DNA of 64,000 nucleotides from Ascarosepion bandense. Taxonomy: Eukaryota; Mollusca; Cephalopoda; Sepiida; Sepiidae. The translations under genes and the position numbers were made by a program. A model generated the notes under the pieces. The model was not told the origin of the DNA. It saw only the letters and a program-made list of their open reading frames with translations, and searched no databases. The stretch is from positions 77,001 through 141,000 of the forward strand of contig JBBBDQ010001687.1 in the NCBI GenBank assembly GCA_037127315.1. The letters run 5' to 3'. Within the stretch, counting starts at the first letter, position 1. Each line of letters starts with the position of its first letter. This document shows, in pieces, positions 53,991 to 64,000 of this stretch.

Positions 53991-54460
53991 AAAGAAATCA
54001 CAATTCAACAATAATTACATAGGAGATTTGTTCTGCTAACTGTTGATCTTCGATGAAGCGGTCTGTTTTTATATGAATCTAATTATATTTGTATAAATTT
54101 ATTCTCTTTCAACATTTGCAAATGCATTTTAAGTGCTTCGTGTAGGTTATCGAATAAAATTGTCAGTACTACCTAATATACGAGAAAGATCTTAGTAGTA
54201 CCTACAGTAGGTGCAGATATTTATTGAAACATTGAAAATAAAGAAACAATGACGTCTAGGGAGAATTCAAAAAAAGGTAAATGAAGGTTTTTAATCCCCA
54301 GAAAACGAAAAATGCTAAGAAAATGTAGAAGTATATTATATCCCTTCTCTCCGACCCAGAACAAGAAAGCTAGTGTAATGTTAAAAATCTGTCCTTATTC
54401 AGAAGTCTGACTCTTCATTTTGATAGAAGTTGTTTTCTTTTTACGCATGTATCCAGAAAG
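53991..54460. other. no gene seen
   Basis: AT-rich; nothing supported. Confidence 0.4.
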
Positions 54461-54902
54461 TGCGTTGTGGTGCAGTGGATATCGACTCGGAACGCCAAAT
54501 CGGGGGAGCTGAGTTCGAATTCCAGTTGAATTCGTTGCATTCACTTACGTGCAAATACCCTTGGGAAAAGTTTTAATCTGTCTCTTTCCTCGAGTTATGG
54601 GTTAAATAATAGAACAGATTGGGTTCTATAGCTTTGGTCAGCAACCAGTCTACCGCAGAAAGTAATGGCAACCTACTGCGGGATAAACTTCTGCCCAGTC
54701 AGTCATGTCCCTTTAGAGACATGATCGCCCAAAGCGTGTATCACGTATGGCACTTAACTGACTGACTGGATATAATAATTGGAAACAGAATTAAAACTTG
54801 TACTGAGCATAAAGTGGAGGATCGGTTTTCTATTGCTATGAAGTAAGAAACTGATCCCCTACTAATTATACTTAATATAATAATGTAATATAATCTATCT
54901 CT
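54461..54902 (+). mobile_element. SINE-1 with hairpin linker
   Basis: GTGCGTTGTGGTGCAGTGGA, box B GAGTTCGAATTCC, body to 54770, hairpin 54815-54861, then ATAATGTAATATAATCTATC where the second body would start but breaks off. Confidence 0.82.
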
Positions 54903-55432
54903 TCTCCATACTTTTGCCACACTTACCATCTTTCGCGGATCTCTCGCCCACAGACACAGGGAGTAAAAAAAAAAGAAAAGCACTCAAGTCCAGAACCGAA
55001 ACAGCGGAAAAAACAGCTAATTGGTTATGGATGAAAAGAGAGAGTGCCTGGATTCCAAATTGTTAGCTAAAATTCCCCGAAATTCTGCGTCTAAATTAAT
55101 GTTTCGGACGAGCTCATGTGCAGTTCGCCTCTAAATGGAAAGTGGCTCTGACTGTCGCCAATCGGAAGCATTGGCAGGATTTCGTACCGGGCCTAAACCT
55201 AATTTTCAAGTGTCTGAAAGCGCTTATCGAGGGTGGGCAGGAGGCTGATCATCTCTGGTCGGGTCGGCGCGGTGAGGGGGGTATGATGTTGAAAGACCCG
55301 AAACCCCCTAGTGATCCTCGCAATGACGTCACTGACGACACCCCCTAGCGCCCCCATTACGGTGCGTATGTTTGAAATTCTCCATACTTTTGCCACACTT
55401 ATTATCTTTCCCGGATCTCTCGCCCACAGACT
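54903..55432. other. G+C-rich segment bounded by 50-bp direct repeats
   Basis: CATACTTTTGCCACACTTA at 54907 recurs at 55383, each continuing ATCTTTC(G/C)CGGATCTCTC and GCCCACAGAC. Between them, 55090-55370 is markedly G+C-rich for this window and contains TGACGTCA (55324-55331). A 76-aa frame (55118-55348) has no known domain. It could be a promoter-like CpG-rich patch, a worn exon, or an unknown element with terminal direct repeats. Confidence 0.5.
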
Positions 55433-55689
55433 CCCACTGTATCAAGCATCTTGGCAATTTTTAAGCCAAAAGACTTTTCATTACAAAGATGCAGAAACTG
55501 TGTTCATTTATTTTGTGGAGAATTTTATCCCAAAGGCATAAATGACCTTGTAACTCGATAGCAAAAATATATCAATGTTCAAGGTCCCTATTTTAACTGT
55601 GTAAATACATTAATCCAGGAATAAAAATTGATTTTAAAATCGGTTTATCCTTGTGTTTAGAAAAAAACTGGAAATGAGACCTTTCCTGA

Positions 55690-56428
55690 ACCAAATCGTC
55701 TCCTCAGTAGAAGATTAGAGATTGCTAGTAACAAGAAAGGACTAGAAATAAACTGCACGAAAACCGAATGCTTGGTCATCAGTAAAAAGGGCAGCCCAAA
55801 ATGCCAAATACAGGTCGGGGATACCAGAATTAAGCAGGTACAAAAATTTAAATACCTGAGAATCGTTATAACAGAAGACGGAAAGTGCGACACGGAGATC
55901 CGAAGGCGAATTGGCATGGCGAAGGAAGCATTCCAGAAGCTGAGTAAAGTATTAAGAAACAGAACAATTTCGCTAGAAACAAAAAAGATATTACTGGATT
56001 GCTATGTGCTGTCAGTTCTTCAATATGGCAGTGAATGCTGGACAATACCATCAAAGATGAAGGAAAACAGTTCTACAGAAGGATGCTGCGAATATCATGG
56101 ATCGAGCATGTGAGCAATGATGAGGTCTTGGAAATGATGGAAACAAAAAGGAAATTAATACTGAGCATCAGGAAGAGACAGCTAAAGTTCTTGGTACATG
56201 CAATGAGGAAGGAGGGCTTGGAGAATCTGATACTAACAGGCCAGATAGAGGGAAAAAGAGACAGGGGAAAGCAACGGATAACATATTTGAAGGACCTAAT
56301 CAGGTGGAGAACGGAAAGAGGATTGTATGGTGTAACAGGAGAAGGCGTGCTCAGAGCCACCATGGATAGGGAAAAGTAGAAGGCCATGATCGCCTACGTC
56401 ATGAAGGGACAAGGCACATAGAAGAAGA
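55690..56428 (+). pseudogene. LINE-A C-terminal half with 3' end
   Basis: Readable as NKKGLEINCTKTECLVISKK, IKQVQKFKYLRIVITEDGKC, MAKEAFQKLSKVLRNRTISL and YGSECWTIPSKMKE. A small deletion near 56067 shifts frame; then FYRRMLRISWIEHVSNDEVL and NLILTGQIEGKRDRGKQRIT up to a premature stop replacing Trp in REKWKA. It ends GGGACAAGGCACATAGAAGAAGAAG-like. The RT YADD region is upstream of the truncation. Confidence 0.88.
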
Positions 56429-56465
56429 AGTGAATGTAGACCTGAGAGAAAGTGCTCTTTGTATA

Positions 56466-56667
56466 TGTTATGGTGCCCTATCTACTTTGGAATGGACTTT
56501 TCCTTCTTCGTAAATACTAACCTGGGAGACATTCTAGGAGAAGCAGTCGAGAGTGTAACTTCTATCTGCTGACTAATAACATTATTGTTTTGTATATACG
56601 TTCTGTTATTCCAATACACTGGTTCAAATTACCATCTTGTTTTTTGTCTTTCTTCCAGGCCCTAACA
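56466..56667 (+). mobile_element. LTR-like repeat (202 bp)
   Basis: Begins TGTTATGGTGCCCTA and ends GGCCCTAACA, so the termini are TGTTA...TAACA. The same sequence, longer internally, occurs at 57338-58696. AATAACATTATTGTTTTGTA and CTGTTATTCCAATACA lie inside. No gag/pol is present nearby, so this is a solo LTR or part of a short LTR element. Confidence 0.6.
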
Positions 56668-56784
56668 GACCACAACACGATATCCACTGTACCACAACGC
56701 ACATCCATTCAACATTAGATAAGCGAAAAAGATAATTGATGTACTTTTTATATCAATCTAACCTATTTCTCTTCTTATTTCTCT

Positions 56785-57190
56785 TAACCGGACTGGCAAC
56801 TGGGTCTCGCCCATTCACAGTGAGATCAACCAAATGCAGACGACAATTCTACTCCTTCAGCTTCTTTCCTCGCACTTCCCGCCTGTGGAACTCGATTTTT
56901 TATTCTTGCTTTCCTGACGGCTACAACCTCCAGGAATTCAAATGCAAAGTCAATACTCATCTCTTAACCACTTGACCCTAGTTCTTTCCTCACCACCCTG
57001 TATATCCTTTCCTTTCTCTCGACCTCTGCAATTGTCATTACACCTGTATTCCCTCCCTTCTCTTGCTCCTTTCTAAATGGTATGTCCTTTTCTTCACTCT
57101 CTTCTATCTAGTGCTTTTACTCTTATGTAGCCCCCTGCATATCAGTGGCGTTACCGCCTTGCTCGGTGTGATATGATTAAAAATAATAAT
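56785..57190 (+). pseudogene. LINE-B C-terminus and 3' UTR
   Basis: TGLATGSRPFTVRSTKCRRQ, TSRLWNSIFYSCFPDGYNLQ, FKCKVNTHLLTT, then 3' UTR and GCTCGGTGTGATATGATTAA with an (AAT)n-like tail at 57180-57198. Sits between the two LTR-like copies. Confidence 0.85.
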
Positions 57191-57337
57191 AATAATCGTT
57201 CCAATATAAGCAAAATAGATACGGTTCATTGCGACTTCCATTAAATGTTAACCAACACCAAAAGATTGTTGATATATTGTTAAACCACCCTAATCTATTT
57301 CTTTTATATTTGAATGATCAATTAATGATATATTCAC

Positions 57338-58696
57338 TGTTATGGTGCCCTAGCTACATTGGAATGAACTCTTCCTCCTTCATAAATACTAACCTGCGAG
57401 ACTTCCTAAAGGAGGCAGTCGAGACGCAGTGTAACTTGACAGTTCGGACGGTCACTTCTATCTGCTGATTAATAACACTCTTATTTTGTTGGTTGATTGT
57501 TTTGTTTTATGGCATATCAACCTCTGCGGGTCATTTATTGCCAACTAAATTTTATTTATTTATGGTAATACCTTTTTCTTTCAACAGTTTATTGTTGTTT
57601 TTATTTAAGTTTTATGTATAGTATTACTTTATTCTTTTCGAATCTCAAGATTCATTGAGATTTCGTTTTTAAGGGCAGGATCCCCATATCCTACCCTGTT
57701 ATTTAGCCTGTAACTGGAGGGAAGGGATTAATACCCTTTCCCAAGGGGACCAGTGCTTAATTAAATGCAGGGTATTCAACAGGAATTTAAACTCGGCTCG
57801 CCGATTTCTCTTTCCGAGCCGATATCCACTGCACCACAACGCACATCCGACACTAAACGCTTACAGCACCTGGTATTCCTAAGCGGTCAACCATCTAAGT
57901 ACTGACCAGGCTCAACGTTGCTCAACTTCGGTGATCGAGCGAGAACCGGTGTATTCAACGTGATATGGCCGTAAGCACGCACATCCGTCACTAAACGCTT
58001 ACAGCACCTGGTATTCCTAAGCGGTCACCCATCTAAGTACTGACGAGGCTCAACGCTAAGCGGTCACCCATCTAAGTACTGACCAGGCTCAACGCTAAGC
58101 GTTCACCCATCTAAGTACCGACCAGGCTCAACGCGTTCACCCATCTAAGTACTGACCAGGCTCAACGCTAAGCGGTCACCCATCTAAGTACTGACCAGGT
58201 CACCGCTAAGCGCTTCACCATCTAAGTACTGACCAGGCTCAACGCTAAGCGGTCACCCATCTAAGCACTGACCAGGCTCAACGCTAAGCGGTCACCCATC
58301 TAAGTACTTACCCAGGCTCAACGCTAAGCGGTCACCCATCTGGCACTGACCGTGCTCAATGTTGCACAACTCGGTGACTTCCAGCGAGAACCGGTGTGGT
58401 CGTAACGATGAGCAGCCGTAAGCGGCTGCAACATCCGCTCGTATTTAAACGTCAGCAGCACCTGGTATTCCCAAGCGGTCACCCATCTAAGCGCACCGAC
58501 CAGGCTCAACGCTAAGCGGTCACCCATCTAAGTACTGACCAGGCTCAACGTTGCTCAACTTCGGTGATCGAGCGAGAACCGGTGTATTCAACGTGATATG
58601 GCCGTAAGCTCTTATTTTGTATATAATGTTCTGTTATTCCAATACAGTGTTTCAACCTACTTTCTTCTTTTCGTGTCTTTCTTCATGGCCCTAACA
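57338..58696 (+). mobile_element. second LTR-like copy, split by a 5S-tRNA SINE
   Basis: Left part 57338-57488 (TGTTATGGTGCCCTAGCTAC ... AACACTCTTATTTTG) and right part 58620-58696 (TATATAATGTTCTGTTATTC ... GGCCCTAACA) rejoin at an 11-bp duplicated target. The rejoined length would be about 228 bp, close to the 202-bp copy. Confidence 0.65.
57489..58608 (-). mobile_element. 5S-tRNA SINE with amplified 5S segment, exact TSD
   Basis: Minus strand from 58608 (CTTACGGCCATATCACGTTG, 5S start) to 57489 (tail ...CAATCAACCAA). It is flanked by CTCTTATTTTG at 57478-57488 and 58609-58619. The 3' half (57489-57960) is a normal 5S-tRNA-body unit like 12729-13213. Between about 57985 and 58560 lie additional 5S pieces in which a 39-bp segment (GCTAAGCGGTCACCCATCTA plus AGTACTGACCAGGCTCAAC) repeats about ten times. 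Total 1120 bp against 485 bp for the standard element. Confidence 0.85.
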
Positions 58697-58739
58697 AGCC
58701 ACATCAGTATCAGTGACAATTGAATCGCAAGAAATTATA

Positions 58740-59662
58740 TAAATGCTAGAAAAAGCAGAATCCGTCTCATCCTCGCAAGAATGATCGAAAAAAACAAAAA
58801 ACGACCCGAAACTCTATACCCTCGATGAGACCAACTTGAATCTGTCGGAGACGTTGCCGATCTTGAAAAGGACCTCCGATCCGTGACGGACTGGGGTAAG
58901 AAATGGAATTTTAATGCTTCCAAAACGAAACTGCTATTAACCATCACAGACAATCGCTCCTACCCTCATTAGCATGGATCAGGCTAGTCTCCCTGAAATC
59001 AAAACACTGCGTCTCCTCGGCTTAACTCTCACAACAGATCTCAAGTAGAATGACTATATAGAATCCATAGCTAAAACCGCTGCTAAGAAGGTCGGTTCTC
59101 TGTGTAGGGCCATGAAGTTTTTCCCGTTTAAAACAACCCTGCACATCTATAAATCTACCATCCGCCCGTGCATTGAATACTGCTGCCATATCTGATCGGG
59201 TGCTCCTGCTATCGATCTAGGTGTCCTTGACAAAATCCAACAGAAAATCTGTAATATAATATATTTCGACTTGGCAGCTGAGATGCAGTCACTTTCTCAC
59301 CGGCGCAAATTGGCTTCCTGGTGTCTCTTCTACAAATACTTTCACGGCTTCTGCTCCGATGAACTTAGCTCACTGGTGCCTCTTATATATAAATTTACTC
59401 GAGCCACAAGATTAGCAACAAGTGGGCGATAGGATTATAAACCAAAAAAAAAAAACTTCTGTAGTAATATAATGTGGATATAAAGTGGAGAGTCAATTCT
59501 ACATTACTATCAATATATAAACTGATCCCTCACTTTATGGCCACAGTCATCCTTCTCTTACCCACTTCCTGATACCCGCTATAACCTTTCAGTCTTTCCA
59601 CCTATGTAACCTCTGCAAAACAGTGGCAATAAAATGTCTTGCTTGGGGCGATATGATTATAT
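58740..59662 (+). pseudogene. LINE-B fragment, plus strand, with small insertion
   Basis: Frame-broken text DLEKDLRSVTDWGKKW, NASKTKLLL, KTLRLLGLTL-like, ILHIYKSTIRP-like and CCHI-stop, followed by SLSHRRKLASWCLFYKYFHG. At 59430-59550 a short hairpin element replaces LINE sequence. The variant tail resumes (AAACAGTGGCAATAAAATGT) and ends at GGGGCGATATGATTA. Same LINE-B subfamily as 32061-32992. Confidence 0.82.
59450..59550 (+). repeat. short hairpin element inside LINE-B
   Basis: TATAATGTGGATATAAAGTG, then AGTCAATTC / CTGATCCCTCACTTTATGGCC. The same unit recurs in the 22934-23737 array and resembles the SINE-1 linker hairpin. Confidence 0.65.
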
Positions 59663-59667
59663 ATATA

Positions 59668-59848
59668 CTAGCAGTATAGCCCAGCGTTGATCGAGTGTAA
59701 TGAAAGATTTAAAACAAATCCATGGTCCTGGACCTCAGACTCAGCCTAAAGAATATCTGTGTGACTTTTGATGAGAATCGGATAAAAATTGTGGATTTGT
59801 ATAAAGGACATAAAGACAGATAAACAGACACACACACGAACATCTTGC

Positions 59849-59898
<50 letters not shown>

Positions 59899-60237
59899 CG
59901 ATTTTCTGCACTATTATAAGAACTGCAACCTTGAAACTTCTGAATATCGTTGCTTATGTCTTTGTCTATGAGTGTATCAAATTTGATTAAAATCGGACCA
60001 GTCCTTCTATAACCCGATTTTTTCGATTATCGATTTTCGATATTTATCTTTGGTACCTCGACACAAAACCTAGCTAAGAACACTCGCAGACGCTTATAGT
60101 ACAACTGTGTAAATTTTCAAGAAAATCGGTTCAGCCTGTTTCGGAGTCTATAGGTAACGGACACACACACTCACACACGCACACACACATACACACATAC
60201 ACTCACAGACAAAGGTCCATTTATAAACAAGTTTAGA
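59668..60237 (-). mobile_element. non-autonomous Helitron, complete (570 bp)
   Basis: Minus strand TCTAAACTTGTTTATAAATG starts at 60237 (host A), CTGCTAG ends at 59668 (host T). The 3' hairpin is weakened (CTCGATCAACGCTGGG). (TA)n at 59851-59895; the (CA)n tract is interrupted (60159-60205). Confidence 0.85.
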
Positions 60238-60635
60238 TTAAAAACAAATGTGAATAAACAACCAATTTACGTTTAAAAAATTTAGTCTTCTTTTCTCATC
60301 AAACATCATCAACATTATACAGGGAAATGACGTCGAATGAGTCAAAATGTCAAACATTAGCTTGGACAATATAAACAATTACGTAATTGATGTAGATAAG
60401 AAAGGCAGGATATTTATTTTAAAATCTTAAGTTGTTACAGGCTGGATAAGATATGGGAGATTGGGATATGGCCGGTAAGCATTAGCTGAGAGGCCCTGAA
60501 ATATATGGTTATATGTGAATGCATGTATACTAGTGGATTCCATCTTCTATTTCGACGCACGAGAATTTGATAATTCTGTTCTTAAAACAGAACCGCCATG
60601 ATTTGCAATATAGTGATAAGACGGATGTGCGTGTA
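60238..60635. other. no gene seen
   Basis: Intergenic, AT-rich. Confidence 0.4.
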
Positions 60636-61182
60636 AGACGGATGTGCGTTGTAGTGCAGTGGATATCGACTCGGAACGACAAATCGAAGTCCCGAGTTCG
60701 AATTCCAGTTGAATTCCTTGCATTCACTTACGCACAAATACCCTTGGGAAAGGTATTAATCCGTCTCTTCCCTTCAGTTATGGGTTAAATAATAGGACAG
60801 ATAACCAGTCTACCACAGAAAGAAATGACAACCTACTGTGGGATAAATTTCTGCCCAGTCAGTCATGTCTCTTTCGAGACACGATCGCCCAAAATCTGTA
60901 TCACGTATGGCACTTAACTGACTGACTGAATATAATAGTTGAAAACATAATTAAAACTTTTCCTGAGCATGAAATGGGGGTCGGTTTTCTATTGTTATTA
61001 AGTAGTAAACTGATCCCCCACTAATTATACTTAATATAATAATGCGATTGGGTTCTATAGCCTTGGCTAGCAACCAGTCTACCACAGGAAGCAATGGCAA
61101 CATTCTGCGGGATAGACTTCTGCCCAATCAGCCATATCACTTTCCCAAAACCTGTATCACGTATGGCACTTAATTGACTGAC
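60636..61182 (+). mobile_element. SINE-1, two bodies with hairpin linker
   Basis: GGATGTGCGTTGTAGTGCAG, box B CGAGTTCGAATTCC, body to 60925, hairpin about 60975-61021, second body 61045-61180. Confidence 0.82.
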
Positions 61183-61219
61183 TTGTCTAAGACAAGACGC
61201 CATTTTTCTCAGTCTCTTC

Positions 61220-61221
<2 letters not shown>

Positions 61222-61268
<47 letters not shown>

Positions 61269-61895
61269 TTCTTTCTGTCTTTCTCTCTATCTTTCTCACT
61301 CTTTCTTTCTCTCTCTCTCTCTCTCTCTCTTACTTCCTTTCTCTCTCTTTCCCGATCTGTCTTTTTCTGTATTTTCACTCTTTCTTTCTTTCACTTAGCT
61401 TTTACTTTCTTTTTCTCCCTCTCTTTTTCTCTGTCTCTCTCTCTCTCTCTCTTTCTCTCGTTTCTCTTTCTTTTGTTATCTTGCTTCCTCTCTTTCTCTC
61501 AGTTCTCTGTTTTCTTTTTCTTTCTATTCCTCAGTCTCTTTATATCTCTCTTTCTCTTTTTGTGTTTTTCTTTCTCACTCTTTCGTTTTCTCTCTTTATT
61601 TCTTTCTCTCTCTCTCTCTCTCTTCCTCTCTTTTTGTCCTTCTCTCTTTCTTTCGTTATCTCGCTGTCTTTCTTTCTCTCTGTTTTCTGCTTTTCTTTTT
61701 TTCTCTCTCTTTCTCGATCTCTTTATATATATATCTCTATTTCTCTCTTTCTTCCTTACTCTTTCGTTCTCTCTCTATTTTTCTATCTCTTCCTCTCTCT
61801 TCTTCCTTCTCTCTTTCATTCTCTCTATTTCTCTCTATTTCTACCTCTCTTTCTTTTTCCCTTCCTCTTTCTCTAATTTTTCTCTCTCCTGATCT
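61222..61895. repeat. (TATC)n followed by a 620-bp polypyrimidine tract
   Basis: Tetranucleotide run 61222-61265, then an almost purine-free plus strand built of CTTT, CTCT and TTTC words to about 61890. The long Ser/Leu/Phe frames there (131-139 aa) are artefacts of the composition. Confidence 0.95.
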
Positions 61896-62088
61896 TTCTC
61901 GAAGACAAGGGGTTCCTTGAACTCTGACTGTTTTTACGGTATTTTTAACTGGAAATTCAGTATTTGTTTTTGATACAAATTCTTATATCAATTTGCGTAA
62001 ATAAACCAAATCTTGTAGAAAAGGTGGTCGCAGTTTCAAATTTTTGTCTTTAATAGGTTTTCTCGGGTGCGCAGGCCGGTAGACAAAA
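61896..62088. other. unassigned repeat copy
   Basis: GACAAGGGGTTCCTTGAACT at 61904 recurs at 62748 (GACAAGGGGTTCCTTGAGTT), each continuing CTGACTGTTTTT, TATTTTTAAC, GGAAATTCA. A dispersed repeat of about 80 bp. Confidence 0.6.
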
Positions 62089-62326
62089 TGGGCACGAATT
62101 TTTGTTTGTAGAAAGTGTTATTGAAAGAGAAGAAACATCAGTTAGTAATTAATTGACACATCTTTAATGTTTCCTCTCTTTCAATAATACTTTCTAGAAA
62201 CAAAATGGGTACGAATTTTTGTTTGTAGAAAGTGTTATTGAAAGAGAAGAAACGTCTGTTAGTAATTAATTGACACATCTTTAATGTTTCCTCTCTTTCA
62301 ATAATACTTTCTAGAAACAAAAATCC
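62089..62326. repeat. tandem pair of a 120-bp hairpin (MITE-like) unit
   Basis: ACGAATTTTTGTTTGTAGAA occurs at 62093 and 62211. Within each unit GTTTGTAGAAAGTGTTATTG pairs imperfectly with CAATAATACTTTCTAGAAAC, leaving a loop around TTAGTAATTAATTGACACAT. The two units are near-identical. Confidence 0.9.
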
Positions 62327-62329
62327 AGC

Positions 62330-62680
62330 TTTTTTTTTTTAAATCATATCACCCCGAGCAAGGCGTTAACACCACTGATGTGCAGGGGGCTACGTAAGAG
62401 TGAAAAGATTTGGAAAAGAGAAAACCGGAAACCACATCCTAAACAGGGAACAAGGGATAAGCCTCTACCCCTGTACAATAGACGTGGGTGGAGTGTGAAC
62501 CGGGTGATATTTTAGTCTATCTACTCCAATTGAAAAAATAAAAATAAAAGAGTGAAAAGGTTGGAAAAGAGAAAGCCGGAAATCACATCCTAAACAGGGA
62601 ACAAGGGATGAGCCTCTACACCTGTACAATAGACGTGGGTGGAGTGTGAACCGGGCGCTTACTCATAAAGTCACCTATCA
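62330..62680 (-). mobile_element. two LINE-B 3' tails, minus strand
   Basis: First: poly(T), AATCATATCACCCCGAGCAA, GTGCAGGGGGCTACGTAAGA, ACCGGAAACCACATCCTAAA, GTGTGAACCGGGTG (62330-62510). The second repeats from AGAGTGAAAAGGTTGGAAAA to GTGAACCGGGCG (62550-62656). Same boundaries as the tail at 1742-1945, so this segment may move as its own short element. Confidence 0.75.
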
Positions 62681-63864
62681 GGGGTGATCTCCCTTGCCTA
62701 TTCCTGGTATTCATAGAATCCGGTCCATTCCAATTTATTAAAATAAGGACAAGGGGTTCCTTGAGTTCTGACTGTTTTTCTGTATTTTTAACGGGAAATT
62801 CAATATTTGCTTCTGAGACACGTTCTTAGTCAGTCAGTGCCGTGCTTAGCAACATCGCCCCCCCCTCTATCCGCAGAATGCAACTTACACCCCACTCCGA
62901 ACATACTGAACCCACAATAAATGGTACTTTAAAAATAACATACTCTCGGAACGCAGATATTCCGTGATCACGAAAAAAACGGAAGAAATCACGGAATTGG
63001 CGTTTTGAAGCTATATATTACGAACATTTTCACAACTTTTAGCTCCTTTTTGGTGATTTTCACTATTTCTATAGCCATTTCAGTTCGTTTCGGCTCTCAA
63101 TCTTCTACAAGATTTTCAAGAATTTCTTTCAAAAAATTGAAACCCAAATTTCAAAAACATTTTGCTACAGAAAGTTTGATATACTGTCAAAAATTAGACA
63201 TCAGGCATTTATTTAAAAATGGAGAGGGTATTGGGAATTTCCCAGTTTTAATTGGTAACAATATTGCGACGCTCGTGAGACGAAAGGGACACAAACACAG
63301 TTGAAGATGTTATAAACTTGTATTTAGGAAAAGAGAGAAAAGAAGAAAGAATAGCCTCTTGCAAACAGTCGGGTTTGCGGATTTATCTTAAAGATGCGTC
63401 CTTTTAACAGTCTATATTTCCTGTGTCGTTATGGCTGGATTGAAGAAATAGAGCCTTAATTTCTGTGCTGCAGTTGCAGTCAAATCCCCTCACGTTTCCT
63501 AGGTCTAGATGACGGAGAAGAAGACGGGGACGTCTTGTGTCTTAAGGTCCCAACAAGCAAAAGAGGAAAGGAGTTTGTAAAACCCACTCACGTGGGGAGT
63601 TTATTGAGAATCTAAAAAGGTAGCCCGTGATTGGTGGTTTTTCATCCAATCACGGGGCACCCAGTTCGCGACCCCGTAATAATTTCAATGAGAGAGTGTC
63701 AGAAAGTGTTGGTATAGAGGTGGAGGAAGGAATTAAATCAAGACAACATTAGTAGTAACGGAATGTTTCTAAAAGAAACCAAGTCATTTTAAAATGTCGC
63801 GATGTAGAAGAAAGTCATTAAGTGCGAAATGCCCCCAACTAAGATGTGATAAATACAAGCTTTA
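62681..63864. other. no confident gene; contains a CCAAT-box hairpin
   Basis: The 99-aa frame at 63005-63304 has a hydrophobic start but no known domain. 63450-63700 is less AT-rich. At 63624-63656, CCCGTGATTGG and CCAATCACGGG form a perfect 11-bp inverted repeat with an 11-nt loop. Confidence 0.45.
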
Positions 63865-63888
63865 TCTAAACTAATTTATAAATGGAAC

Positions 63889-63953
<65 letters not shown>

Positions 63954-64000
63954 GTCTGTTACCTATAGACTCCAAAACGGCTGAAGCAATTTTCTTGAAA
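63865..64000 (+). mobile_element. Helitron 5' part, cut by window end
   Basis: TCTAAACTAATTTATAAATG after host A (63864), (TG)n 63891-63951, then ACTCCAAAACGGCTGAAGCA. Continues beyond the window. Confidence 0.8.

Noticed and set aside
61473..61892. 139-aa and 131-aa Ser/Leu/Phe-rich frames
   Set aside because: They are translations of the polypyrimidine tract in two frames, with no stops because of composition.
63005..63304. 99-aa protein with hydrophobic N-terminus
   Set aside because: AT-rich, no recognised domain, no splice or start context, and no second copy in the window to support it.

Overview
The window looks like repeat-dense metazoan DNA, most likely from a cephalopod such as an octopus. 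This is inferred from: an AT-rich background; many tRNA-derived SINEs sharing a conserved central domain; abundant (TA)n and (TG)n microsatellites; several non-LTR retrotransposon families; non-autonomous Helitrons; and degenerate Tc1, mariner and hAT transposons. The species assignment is not proven by anything here. No bacterial operon, CRISPR array, ribosome-binding site or intact RNA gene was seen.

The only convincing host genes are two tandem paralogues of a STEAP-type metalloreductase on the + strand. STEAP-A is at 17577-18977 (466 aa) and STEAP-B at 39987-41408 (473 aa). Each is one uninterrupted coding exon directly preceded by a 3' splice site. About 10 and 13 kb upstream of each lies a matching short exon-like block (7351-7417 and 26507-26581) with an AG acceptor and a GTAAGT donor. 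It is much better conserved than its flanks, so I read it as a non-coding 5' exon of each paralogue. The locus therefore appears to be a tandem duplication of roughly 6.77-19.53 kb and 26.01-41.92 kb, later filled with different mobile elements. The two coding exons align without gaps until near their stops. Their divergence is patchy, with long near-identical tracts around short divergent blocks, which suggests gene conversion.

Layout. 1-6750: a satellite-like repeat, a TIR MITE, a dead Tc1 element, a foldback carrying a hammerhead-ribozyme-like core, and a nested LINE/SINE/LINE stack. 6770-19530: STEAP-A unit with SINEs in its putative intron. 19530-26000: SINEs, a truncated Helitron, LINE-A remnants and a three-copy tandem array. 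26010-42350: STEAP-B unit, whose intron holds SINEs, a mariner, an R4-like LINE with restriction-like endonuclease, two Helitrons, a 1.3-kb foldback, a mariner with paired TIRs, a 47-bp satellite and a solo LTR just before the coding exon. 42350-64000: intergenic repeats including a hAT remnant, two Helitrons and the start of a third, an unknown 560-bp repeat, LTR pieces, a 5S-rRNA/tRNA chimeric SINE with an amplified 5S segment, and a long pyrimidine tract.

Names used in the entries. LINE-A is an APE-type LINE with a (GAA)n-like tail. LINE-B is a LINE whose RT C-terminus is followed by a conserved 3' UTR ending in a poly(A) run. SINE-1 is the tRNA-derived SINE with box B GAGTTCGAATTCC and a hairpin linker. 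SINE-2 is a second tRNA-like SINE. 5S-tRNA SINE is the chimeric family. All family names are by-eye assignments; no database search was possible.
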